8,468 bases of DNA from an uncultured Gammaproteobacteria bacterium (GTDB taxonomy: Bacteria; Pseudomonadota; Gammaproteobacteria; Halothiobacillales; Halothiobacillaceae), in the NCBI GenBank assembly GCA_938004235.1, contig CALKWL010000007.1:1-8468 (forward strand). The letters run 5' to 3'. The notes beneath the pieces were generated by a model that was not told the origin of the DNA, searched no databases, and saw nothing but the letters and a program-made list of their open reading frames with translations. This document shows positions 1-5,973 of the stretch, piece by piece. Position 1 is the first letter of the stretch. Each line of letters begins with the position of its first letter. The position numbers and the translations under genes were made by a program.

Positions 1-1
1 C

Positions 2-334
2 ATCAACGGCCTGACCGGTCTGTGCATTACCAAGCTGGACGTGCTCGACGGGCTGGATACCCTGCAACTCTGCGTGGGCTACAAGGTGGATGGTCATGTC
101 ACGCAGGCGCCGCCGGTGGGCGCGGATGGTTTTGCCTCCATCGAGCCGGTGTACGAAGCCATGCCGGGCTGGTCGCAATCCACGGTGGGGGTGAGGCGCA
201 TCGAGGATTTGCCTGATACGGCGCGTGCTTATATTCGCCGCATTGAGGAGGTTTGCGGCGTTCCGGTGGATATTATTTCCACGGGGCCGGATCGCGAGGA
301 AACCATTGTACTGCGTCATCCCGTGGCGCCCTGA
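2..334 (+). CDS. purA: Adenylosuccinate synthetase, C-terminal part (5' end outside the window)
   Basis: PurA is the cytoplasmic enzyme that joins IMP and aspartate at the expense of GTP to give adenylosuccinate, the first committed step from IMP to AMP. Only the last 110 residues are visible; the usual length is about 430, so roughly three quarters lies upstream. The fragment opens with the conserved block NGLTGLCITKLDVLDG, whose TKLD is the guanine-recognition motif of the family. It ends with the typical STGPDREETIVLRHP before TGA at 332-334. The reading frame is open from base 2, and an internal ATG at 41 is not the start. No U-tract terminator follows; only a GC hairpin (345-363) lies just downstream, so readthrough towards rnr is possible. 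Identity is clear from the conserved blocks; nothing looks broken. Confidence 0.97.
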   Translation: MNGLTGLCITKLDVLDGLDTLQLCVGYKVDGHVTQAPPVGADGFASIEPVYEAMPGWSQSTVGVRRIEDLPDTARAYIRRIEEVCGVPVDIISTGPDREETIVLRHPVAP

Positions 335-581
335 CGGCGGCCTGCGCGCGCAAACGACGCGCGGGATATCCTCACAGCACGGTATGCCGAAGGGCTCGTT
401 CATAAATTCAATCAAGCCGATGATGGCAAGGAAAAATACGGCGAAAAAGCGCAGCATAGATAAACTATTCGAGCATTTTGAGCCGAATTTTGACGAAGCA
501 AGCGCGGCTTCAGTGGATTTATGGACGTGCCCTGAATGTTTTGTCGCAGTTTTTTAACTATTACCATGAGTCCAAGTTTGC
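335..581. other. purA-rnr intergenic gap, lower GC, no convincing gene
   Basis: This 247-base gap separates purA from rnr. By hand count bases 381-580 are about 44% G+C, clearly below the flanking genes. A GC hairpin (CGCGCG at 345-350 pairing with 358-363) follows the purA stop but has no run of T after it. A second weak hairpin is GAAGC 495-499 with GCTTC 507-511. TTGACG at 490-495 could be a -35 box, but no good -10 stands at the right distance, so I do not call a promoter. In E. coli nsrR occupies this place; nothing like it is present. Frames open through here in both directions look like chance (see rejected items). Confidence 0.6.
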
Positions 582-3203
582 ATGACTGAACAACGCGATC
601 CATACGCCGAGCGTGAAGCGGAAAAATACGACAATCCGATTGCCAGCCGTGAGTTGATCCTGGAAAAAATCAAGGGGCACACGGGGCCAATGACGTTCGA
701 GCGGTTGCTGCTTGATTTCGGCTACGACGAGGATGAGCGCATTGAGGCGCTGCGCCGCCGTTTGCGCGCCATGGAGCGCGACGGTCAGCTGATCCGTAAC
801 CGCAAGGGCGGCTATATCCCCCTGGTCAAGGGCGAGCTGGTGCGCGGTCGCGTCATTGGCCACAAGGATGGTTTCGGCTTCCTTACCCCGGACGAAGGCG
901 GGGACGACCTGTTCCTTGCGGCACGCCAGATGCGCGCCTTGCTGCATGGAGACCGCGCTGTGGTGCAGGTCATCAATGTCGATCATCGCGGTCGGCGTGA
1001 AGGCGCGCTGGTTGAAGTGATCGAACGCGCCAACGCTCAGGTGGTGGGGCGCCTGGTGCTTGAATCCGGGATCGCCTTTGTCACACCCGACAACAAACGC
1101 ATTACCCAGGACGTGCTGATTCCCCTGGATGCGTTGGGCGAGGCTCAAGACGGGCAGATCGTGCGCGTGGAGCTGGTTGAGCAGCCGACGGCGCGCAACA
1201 AGCCGGTCGGGCGCGTGGTCGAGGTTCTGGGCGACCATATGGCGCCTGGAATGGAAATTGACGTTTCCATTCACACCCATAATTTGCGCAATGTCTGGCC
1301 GCAGGAAGTGAAGGAACAAATTGCCGGTCTGGGTGAAGATGTCAGCGAGCAGGACAAGCTTGGCCGGGTGGACTTGCGTGATACGCCGCTGGTCACCATC
1401 GACGGCGAAGACGCGCGCGATTTTGACGATGCCGTGTATTGCGAACCCACGGCCAAGGGCTGGCGTCTGCTGGTGGCGATTGCCGATGTCTCGCATTACG
1501 TGACCGTGGGCAGTCCGCTGGATCACGAAGCCTTTATGCGCAGCACTTCGGTGTACTTCCCGGGGCGGGTGATTCCAATGCTGCCGGAAGTGCTCTCCAA
1601 CGGCCTGTGCTCCATCAATCCGCATGTGGATCGCCTTTGTCTGACCTGCGAAATGCTCATCAACCGTGAAGGTGACATTATCCGCTCGCGTTTCTACGAA
1701 GGGGTGATGCGCTCGCACGCCCGCATGACCTATACCCAGGTCGGTAAGATCCTGCTGGATAAGGATGAAACGCTGCGCACGCAATACGCTGCGCTTGTGC
1801 CGCATTTTGAAGCGCTGCATGAGCTGTACAAAACGCTGCATGAGGCGCGCAATCGTCGCGGCGCCATGGACTTTGACACCGTTGAAACCAAGATTGTGTT
1901 CGGTGAGGGGCGCAAGATCGAGGCCATCGTTCCGTATGAGCGCAACGATGCGCATCGCCTGATCGAGGAGTGCATGATTGCCGCCAACGTGGCGGCGGCG
2001 CGTTACCTTGAGCGCCGCAAGATCGTTGGTCTGTACCGCATTCACGATACGCCCAAGCCGGAAAAGCTTGTCGATCTGCGCACCTTCCTGGGCGAATTGG
2101 GCTTGTCCCTGGGCGGCGGCGACAAACCGGACGGCAAGGATTTCAACGCAGTTCTACAGGCCGCCGAAGGACGTGAAGATGCGCATCTGATCCAGACGGT
2201 GATTCTGCGCAGCATGAAACAGGCGGTGTATTCGCCGGACAACATCGGCCACTTCGGTCTGGCGCAAACCCAGTACGCGCACTTTACCTCGCCGATTCGT
2301 CGCTATCCGGATCTGCTGGTGCATCGCGCCATTCGCCACGTCCTGCGTACCGGCGGTGCTGAAAATTTCCCTTATACGCATGATGAAATGGCTTTGATTG
2401 GCGAGCATTGCTCCAACAATGAGCGTCTGGCCGATGAAGCTACGCGCGATGCCGCCGATTGGCTGAAGTGTGAGTACATGCAGGATCATGTGGGCGAGGT
2501 GTTTGAGGGCGTCATTACCTCGGTCACTTCGTTTGGCCTGTTCATTGAGCTCAAGGGGATTTTCGTTGAAGGTTTGCTGCATATCACGGCGCTGAACAAG
2601 GATTTCTACCGCTTCGATCCTGTGGGTCACCGTCTGGTCGGCGAGCGCGGCGGCAAAATCTACCGTCTGGGCGACAGCGTGACCGTGCAGGTGGCGCGGG
2701 TTGATCTTGACGACAAGAAAATCGAGTTCGTGTTGCCGCGCGACCAGGCAGGCGTAAAGCTTTCTCGCCCGCACGCGCCCGCCGATCAGTCTGTCGTCGC
2801 GGCTGAGGCACCTGTGGACGATAGCGTCATGGAGGAGGGCGGCGAGGACGCGGAAGACGCGCAACCCAGTCGCAAGAAGCGTCGTCGTCGCAAGAAAAAC
2901 CAAGCCGACAAATCCGAGGTTAAACCATCGAGCGACAGCTCCGAGACGGATGATCTGCAACCCAGGGCACTGTGGACGAATGTCGAAACCGAAGAGGCGG
3001 ATGACGACAATATCGGTAACCGCGGCGAGCCGCTCGTGCAAATTCTGTTGCTTGAAGATATCGAAGACGAGGAAGAAGACGAGGTTAATGGCAATCGTAT
3101 TTCTGCGATTACCCACGGCAACCGCCCTGCGGGTCGCCAGCCTGGTGAAAAAAGCCTGTCGTCACGCCGTCGGCGCGCGCCGCGCCGGAAAAAGCCGGAA
3201 TGA
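582..3203 (+). CDS. rnr: Ribonuclease R (RNB-family 3'-5' exoribonuclease)
   Basis: RNase R degrades RNA, including structured RNA, from the 3' end and serves in rRNA and mRNA quality control and tmRNA-linked decay. The 873-residue protein shows the full family layout: an N-terminal winged-helix region (about 22-85), two cold-shock/OB domains (about 86-145 and 150-220), the RNB catalytic domain (about 260-595) and an S1 domain (about 637-718). The metal-binding cluster IDGEDARDFDDAV is present with Asp274, Asp280, Asp282 and Asp283, and so is the TSPIRRYPDLLVHR block (569-582). The E. coli protein has 813 residues; the excess is a C-terminal tail of about 150 residues with alternating acidic blocks (751-760, 803-810, 825-834) and basic blocks (764-772, 862-871). 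The frame is closed by TGA at 567-569, so ATG 582 is the only sensible start; its Shine-Dalgarno is poor. The stop overlaps the rlmB start (ATGA). Confidence 0.97.
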   Translation: MTEQRDPYAEREAEKYDNPIASRELILEKIKGHTGPMTFERLLLDFGYDEDERIEALRRRLRAMERDGQLIRNRKGGYIPLVKGELVRGRVIGHKDGFGFLTPDEGGDDLFLAARQMRALLHGDRAVVQVINVDHRGRREGALVEVIERANAQVVGRLVLESGIAFVTPDNKRITQDVLIPLDALGEAQDGQIVRVELVEQPTARNKPVGRVVEVLGDHMAPGMEIDVSIHTHNLRNVWPQEVKEQIAGLGEDVSEQDKLGRVDLRDTPLVTIDGEDARDFDDAVYCEPTAKGWRLLVAIADVSHYVTVGSPLDHEAFMRSTSVYFPGRVIPMLPEVLSNGLCSINPHVDRLCLTCEMLINREGDIIRSRFYEGVMRSHARMTYTQVGKILLDKDETLRTQYAALVPHFEALHELYKTLHEARNRRGAMDFDTVETKIVFGEGRKIEAIVPYERNDAHRLIEECMIAANVAAARYLERRKIVGLYRIHDTPKPEKLVDLRTFLGELGLSLGGGDKPDGKDFNAVLQAAEGREDAHLIQTVILRSMKQAVYSPDNIGHFGLAQTQYAHFTSPIRRYPDLLVHRAIRHVLRTGGAENFPYTHDEMALIGEHCSNNERLADEATRDAADWLKCEYMQDHVGEVFEGVITSVTSFGLFIELKGIFVEGLLHITALNKDFYRFDPVGHRLVGERGGKIYRLGDSVTVQVARVDLDDKKIEFVLPRDQAGVKLSRPHAPADQSVVAAEAPVDDSVMEEGGEDAEDAQPSRKKRRRRKKNQADKSEVKPSSDSSETDDLQPRALWTNVETEEADDDNIGNRGEPLVQILLLEDIEDEEEDEVNGNRISAITHGNRPAGRQPGEKSLSSRRRRAPRRKKPE

Positions 3204-4024
3204 GTCGAACGCTTACTCCGCGTAGAAAATCGGCGGAAACGGTCGAACAGCACCACGAAGAAAGCCCGCGCGCCGACCTCTGGCTGTTCGGCTTGCACGC
3301 GGTCGAGTCCGTGCTGCGCAATGACCCGGAGAACATCATTCGCTTGATGTGCGCTGAAGGTCGCCGTGACCAGCGTTTACAGCATGTGGAAACGCTGGCG
3401 CACGAAGTAGGCGTTAAGATTCAGCGAGTTGAGATGCGCGAGCTGGACAAGCTCACCCGGGTGGATCGGCACCAGGGTGTGGCGGCGCAGTATCGCCCGC
3501 CGCGCAGCTACGATGAAAACGATCTTTACGCCTTGCTTGATCGCCTGGACGAACCTGCCTTGCTGCTGGTACTGGACGGTGTGACCGATCCGCACAACCT
3601 GGGCGCCTGCCTGCGCGTGGCGGACGGAGCCGGCGTTCATGCCGTGATTGCGCCGAAAGATCGTGCGGCCAGTCTGACGCCCACGGCGCGCAAAGTCGCG
3701 TCCGGGGCGGCGGAAAGCCTGCCCTTCGTGCAGGTGACCAATCTTGCGCGCACGCTGGATACGCTCAAGCAGCGCGACATCTGGGTGATTGGTCTGGCGG
3801 GCGAGGCGGATCACATGCTGTACTCCTCCGACCTTGCAAAACATGCGCTTGCCGTTGTTATGGGTGCCGAGGGCAGCGGTCTGCGCCGCCTGACGCGCGA
3901 GTCCTGCGATGAGCTGGTCAAGCTGCCCATGCTGGGCGCAGTGGAAAGTCTGAATGTTTCGGTGGCCGCGGGCGTAACCCTGTACGAGGTTCGGCGTCAG
4001 CGTATGGGAGCGATTTCAGACTAG
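3200..4024 (+). CDS. rlmB: 23S rRNA (guanosine-2'-O-)-methyltransferase RlmB
   Basis: RlmB is a SpoU-family (SPOUT, trefoil-knot) methyltransferase that uses S-adenosylmethionine to methylate the 2'-O of G2251 in the peptidyl-transferase P loop of 23S rRNA. The substrate-binding N-terminal domain begins at LFGLHAVESVL (about 29-39). The three SpoU motifs are visible: LDGVTDPHNLGACLR (125-139), VMGAEGSGLRRL (220-231) and PMLGAVESLNVSVAAGV (243-259). The protein has 274 residues against 243 in E. coli. The difference is mainly a charged N-terminal extension of about 27 residues (MSRTLTPRRKSAETVEQ...). ATG 3200 is supported because it overlaps the rnr stop by four bases (ATGA), the classical coupling arrangement, and the next Met (residue 50) would remove conserved sequence. 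Together with rnr it forms the rRNA quality-control pair found in many gammaproteobacteria. Confidence 0.96.
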   Translation: MSRTLTPRRKSAETVEQHHEESPRADLWLFGLHAVESVLRNDPENIIRLMCAEGRRDQRLQHVETLAHEVGVKIQRVEMRELDKLTRVDRHQGVAAQYRPPRSYDENDLYALLDRLDEPALLLVLDGVTDPHNLGACLRVADGAGVHAVIAPKDRAASLTPTARKVASGAAESLPFVQVTNLARTLDTLKQRDIWVIGLAGEADHMLYSSDLAKHALAVVMGAEGSGLRRLTRESCDELVKLPMLGAVESLNVSVAAGVTLYEVRRQRMGAISD

Positions 4025-4044
4025 CCGTCGACCATTTTGCCGCG

Positions 4045-4050
4045 TATAAT
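4045..4050 (+). promoter_or_regulatory. Candidate -10 box (TATAAT) of the rpsF operon
   Basis: A perfect sigma-70 TATAAT lies 21 bases after the rlmB stop and about 105 bases before rpsF. Transcription would start near 4057, giving a leader of about 98 nt. No convincing -35 hexamer stands 16-18 bases upstream (4021-4028 reads CTAGCCGT), so either the promoter relies on the perfect -10 or the match is partly luck. The position fits a dedicated promoter for the ribosomal protein genes. Confidence 0.5.
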
Positions 4051-4092
4051 CTCGCGCTTTCTTGTGCATCGGGCTGTCCAGTGCGCATCCAC

Positions 4093-4131
4093 CCTGTCTG
4101 ACCGCCCATGACAATAAGTACAGGCGGCAGG
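4093..4131 (+). promoter_or_regulatory. Possible S6:S18-binding leader RNA upstream of rpsF
   Basis: The leader contains mutually exclusive pairings: CCTGT (4093-4097) with ACAGG (4120-4124), or ACCGCC (4101-4106) with GGCGG (4123-4127). With the first stem closed, a CCG (4102-4104) remains unpaired inside it. In many bacteria the S6:S18 complex represses its own operon by binding an rpsF leader fold with a conserved bulged CCG that mimics its 16S rRNA site. The position, just before the rpsF ribosome-binding site, fits. I have not aligned it to the published consensus, so the fold is an inference. Confidence 0.35.
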
Positions 4132-4142
4132 CTGTTATCCAT

Positions 4143-4148
4143 AGGGAG
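4143..4148 (+). promoter_or_regulatory. Ribosome-binding site of rpsF (AGGGAG)
   Basis: AGGGAG stands six bases before ATG 4155. It decides the rpsF start, because the same frame is open further upstream to an ATG at 4062, which lacks such a site and would add 31 residues unlike any S6. Confidence 0.8.
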
Positions 4149-4154
4149 TTAACC

Positions 4155-4571
4155 ATGCGACATTATGAAGTCGTGTTTCTGGTTCATCCAGATCAGAGCG
4201 AGCAAGTTCCGGCCATGATCGAGCGCTATCGCGCCCTGATCCAGGCGGATGGCGGTCAAATCCACCGTCTTGAAGATTGGGGGCGCCGTCAGCTGGCTTA
4301 CCCGATCCAGAAAATTCACAAGGCGCACTACGTGATGATGAACATCGAGTGCTCACAAAAGGCGCTGGCTGAACTGAATGATGCCTTCCGCTTCAACGAT
4401 GCCGTGATTCGTGACATGGTCATCAAGATGGACGCGGCTGAAACCGAGCCGTCTTTCATGATGAAGGAAGAAGAGCCGCGCTCACGCCGTGCCTCCTCCG
4501 ATGAAGGCTCCGATGATGCGCGCCCGCGCCGTCGTGCGCCTGCCGATGAAAACACCAACGAGTCCGCCTAA
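4155..4571 (+). CDS. rpsF: 30S ribosomal protein S6
   Basis: S6 binds the central domain of 16S rRNA as a heterodimer with S18 during assembly of the platform of the small subunit. The 138-residue product opens with MRHYEVVFLVHPDQSEQVP and carries HRLEDWGRRQLAYPI (36-50) and FRFNDAVIRDMV (76-87), which are near-identical to the E. coli protein. The last 35 or so residues are a low-complexity, disordered-looking tail that mixes Arg with Asp/Glu. In E. coli the C-terminus ends in Glu and is extended by the ligase RimK; here the end is NESA, so that modification would need a different acceptor. The start at 4155 is set by the AGGGAG site and by homology. It is the first gene of the rpsF-rpsR-rplI operon; no priB follows it. 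Confidence 0.97.
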   Translation: MRHYEVVFLVHPDQSEQVPAMIERYRALIQADGGQIHRLEDWGRRQLAYPIQKIHKAHYVMMNIECSQKALAELNDAFRFNDAVIRDMVIKMDAAETEPSFMMKEEEPRSRRASSDEGSDDARPRRRAPADENTNESA

Positions 4572-4593
4572 GGCGTTGATGAGGTAAACAGAC

Positions 4594-4818
4594 ATGTCAC
4601 GTTTTTTCCGTCGTCGCAAGTTTTGCAAGTTCTCCGCCGAAGGCGCAACCCATATCGATTACAAGGATCTGGCGACCTTGAAGGGTTTCCTGACCGAAAC
4701 CGGCAAAATCATTCCCAGCCGTGTGACCGGTACCAAGGTGCGTTACCAGCGTATGCTGGCTGAAGCCATCAAGCGTGCGCGCTATATCGCGCTGCTGCCG
4801 TACACCGATAGCCACTAA
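4594..4818 (+). CDS. rpsR: 30S ribosomal protein S18
   Basis: S18 pairs with S6 and contacts the central domain of 16S rRNA and the mRNA exit region of the platform. The 74-residue product is complete and about the length of E. coli S18 (75). The basic N-terminus SRFFRRRKFCKF, the block IDYKDLATLKGF (22-33) and the terminal region RYQRMLAEAIKRARYIALLPY are all family hallmarks. It lies 22 bases after rpsF and is preceded by a GAGGT ribosome-binding site at 4581-4585. Placing it directly after rpsF ensures matched production of the two partners and would expose both to the proposed leader control. Confidence 0.98.
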   Translation: MSRFFRRRKFCKFSAEGATHIDYKDLATLKGFLTETGKIIPSRVTGTKVRYQRMLAEAIKRARYIALLPYTDSH

Positions 4819-4833
4819 GGAGAAAGGTGCATC

Positions 4834-5292
4834 ATGCAAGTTATTCTGCTGAGTAAAGTCGAAAACCTGGGAAGCCTGGGCGACGTCGTCAATGTGCGTA
4901 ATGGTTACGCACGCAATTTTTTGATTCCCTACGGCAAGGCCAAGGCGGCAACACGTTCCAACGTGGCCGAGTTTGCTGCCCTGCGTGCCGAGCTTGAGCT
5001 GAAAGCCAAGGAAATCCTGGCCGCAGCTCAGGCGCGCGCCAAGGCTTTGGCGGGCGTCGCGGTTTCCATCGCTGCCAAGGTGGGCGACGAGGGCAAGTTG
5101 TTCGGCTCCATCGGCACATCCGAGATTGCCGAGGCGCTGAGCGCCGCCGGTCATGCCGTCGAAAAGCGCGAAGTGCGTCTGCCCGAAGGCCCTTTGCGCA
5201 TGGTGGGTGGTTACGAAGTGACCCTGCACCTGCACGCTGATGTCAACACAGTCGTCAATGTGACGATCGTTGCTGAAGCCGAGGCCGAGTAG
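4834..5292 (+). CDS. rplI: 50S ribosomal protein L9
   Basis: L9 binds 23S rRNA near the base of the L1 stalk through its N-terminal domain and extends a second domain outward on a long helix; it helps limit frameshifting and ribosome crowding. The 152-residue protein is close to the E. coli length (149). The N-terminal domain shows MQVILLSKVENLGSLGDVVNVRNGYARNFL with the conserved NGYARNFLIP, followed by the connecting helix rich in Ala, Glu and Lys (about 45-70) and the C-terminal domain with GKLFGSIGTSEIAEAL (87-102). It starts 15 bases after rpsR behind a strong AAGGAG site (4817-4822). The hairpins at 5304-5364 end the operon; in E. coli-like genomes dnaB often lies beyond, but not here. 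Confidence 0.98.
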   Translation: MQVILLSKVENLGSLGDVVNVRNGYARNFLIPYGKAKAATRSNVAEFAALRAELELKAKEILAAAQARAKALAGVAVSIAAKVGDEGKLFGSIGTSEIAEALSAAGHAVEKREVRLPEGPLRMVGGYEVTLHLHADVNTVVNVTIVAEAEAE

Positions 5293-5303
5293 TCAGGCTC
5301 GCA

Positions 5304-5326
5304 CCCCTGCTTGTTTAGCGCAGGGG
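5304..5326 (+). other. GC hairpin without U-tract after rplI
   Basis: CCCCTGC (5304-5310) pairs perfectly with GCAGGGG (5320-5326) around a nine-base loop. No run of T follows, so it is not itself a normal intrinsic terminator. It sits 15 bases before the true terminator and might protect the 3' end of the mRNA or assist termination; this role is inferred only from position. Confidence 0.5.
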
Positions 5327-5340
5327 GCATATGAATTTGA

Positions 5341-5370
5341 AAAAGGCGCCTGATGGCGCCTTTTCTTGTT
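5341..5370 (+). terminator. Rho-independent terminator of the rpsF-rpsR-rplI operon
   Basis: AAAAGGCGCC (5341-5350) pairs perfectly with GGCGCCTTTT (5355-5364) around a TGAT loop and runs into further T-rich sequence (TTTTCTTGTT). The stem is 10 bp with a six-base GC core. The A-run on the left arm makes it symmetric, so it could also stop transcription coming from the right, although no minus-strand gene is seen nearby. Confidence 0.9.
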
Positions 5371-5413
5371 GGGTTGCTTTTTTTGATGGATTGAGGGGGC
5401 GCCTTCCTTCAGC

Positions 5414-5443
5414 ATGGCAGCCTGGATGCCTAGCGGTTAGAAT
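5414..5443 (+). promoter_or_regulatory. Candidate promoter of cvpA-purF
   Basis: TAGAAT (5438-5443, five of six matches to TATAAT) stands 18 bases after ATGGCA (5414-5419, four of six matches to TTGACA). It lies between the preceding terminator and cvpA, where a promoter is needed, and predicts a leader of about 20 nt. In E. coli cvpA-purF is repressed by PurR; I see no PurR-type operator (ACGCAAACG...) here. GGCA (5416-5419) and TGCC (5427-5430) form only a short inverted pair. Confidence 0.5.
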
Positions 5444-5469
5444 GCGGCTTTCTTTTTGGCTTCATTGTC

Positions 5470-5964
5470 ATGCAGTTGACGACCATTGATTTTGTGCTGA
5501 TCGGCATCATCGCGTTTTCTTCGCTTATCAGCATCCTGCGCGGCTTTATGAAGGAGATGATCTCTCTCCTGACCTGGGTGGCGGCGTTTTTGGTGGCGCT
5601 ATTTTATTGCACGCATCTTGCGCCCATGGTTCCTGCAAGCATCGATATTCCCTCGGCGCGTCTGGCGATTGCCTTTGTCTCCCTGTTTATCGTCACCCTG
5701 ATTGTCGGCGGCATCATTAACGCGGTCATTGGATTGCTGGTGCAAAAAACCGGGCTTTCAGGTTCGGATCGCAGCATCGGCGTGGTCTTCGGTTTGGCGC
5801 GCGGCGTGTTTCTGGTGAGCGTGCTGCTGCTGTTGGGGAGCCTGACGCCCATGCCGCAAGATGCCTGGTGGAAGGAGTCGCAGATGATTCGTTATCTGAC
5901 GCCGGTTGCGCAGTCGATTGCCGGTCTTTTGCCTCAAGATATGTCTAGCCATTTTCATTTGTGA
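5470..5964 (+). CDS. cvpA: CvpA family inner-membrane protein
   Basis: CvpA was named for its requirement in colicin V production in E. coli; homologues have since been linked to envelope stress and bile-salt resistance, but the molecular activity is not established. The product has 164 residues (162 in E. coli) and four hydrophobic stretches compatible with membrane helices, at about 6-23, 30-47, 65-91 and 103-124. The family signature KTGLSGSDRSIGVVFGLARG (93-112) is clearly present, as is the FSSLISILRGFMKE region (16-29). The start at ATG 5470 fits the family N-terminus; the ribosome-binding site is weak. It lies directly upstream of purF with only nine bases between, the same pairing as in E. 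coli, so the two are almost certainly cotranscribed. Confidence 0.93.
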   Translation: MQLTTIDFVLIGIIAFSSLISILRGFMKEMISLLTWVAAFLVALFYCTHLAPMVPASIDIPSARLAIAFVSLFIVTLIVGGIINAVIGLLVQKTGLSGSDRSIGVVFGLARGVFLVSVLLLLGSLTPMPQDAWWKESQMIRYLTPVAQSIAGLLPQDMSSHFHL

Positions 5965-5973
5965 GTAATGCCC

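Noticed and set aside
1..457. Minus-strand frame starting at ATG 457 with a hydrophobic N-terminus (MLRFFAVFFLAIIGLIEF), open to the left edge
   Set aside because: Most of it is antisense to the conserved purA coding sequence, no ribosome-binding site precedes it, and only the part lying in the A/T-rich gap looks membrane-like. Probably chance, since AAA/GAA-rich + strand reads as Phe/Leu on the other strand.
225..557. Plus-strand frame of 110 codons across the purA end and the gap
   Set aside because: It begins inside purA out of frame, has no Shine-Dalgarno, and its product resembles no family I know.
566..589. Seven-codon mini-ORF (MSPSLHD) overlapping the rnr start
   Set aside because: No ribosome-binding site precedes ATG 566; such a short overlap occurs easily by chance.
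561..2045. 494-codon minus-strand open frame opposite rnr
   Set aside because: It is a shadow of the rnr coding sequence in GC-rich DNA; the + strand product has complete RNase R motifs.
4062..4154. Upstream in-frame start for rpsF adding 31 residues
   Set aside because: S6 proteins begin MRHYE, and the AGGGAG site stands before 4155; the extra segment lies in the leader RNA.
5968..5973. ATG 5968 as the purF start
   Set aside because: It would place Met-Pro before the catalytic cysteine; PurF needs the cysteine directly after the initiator Met.
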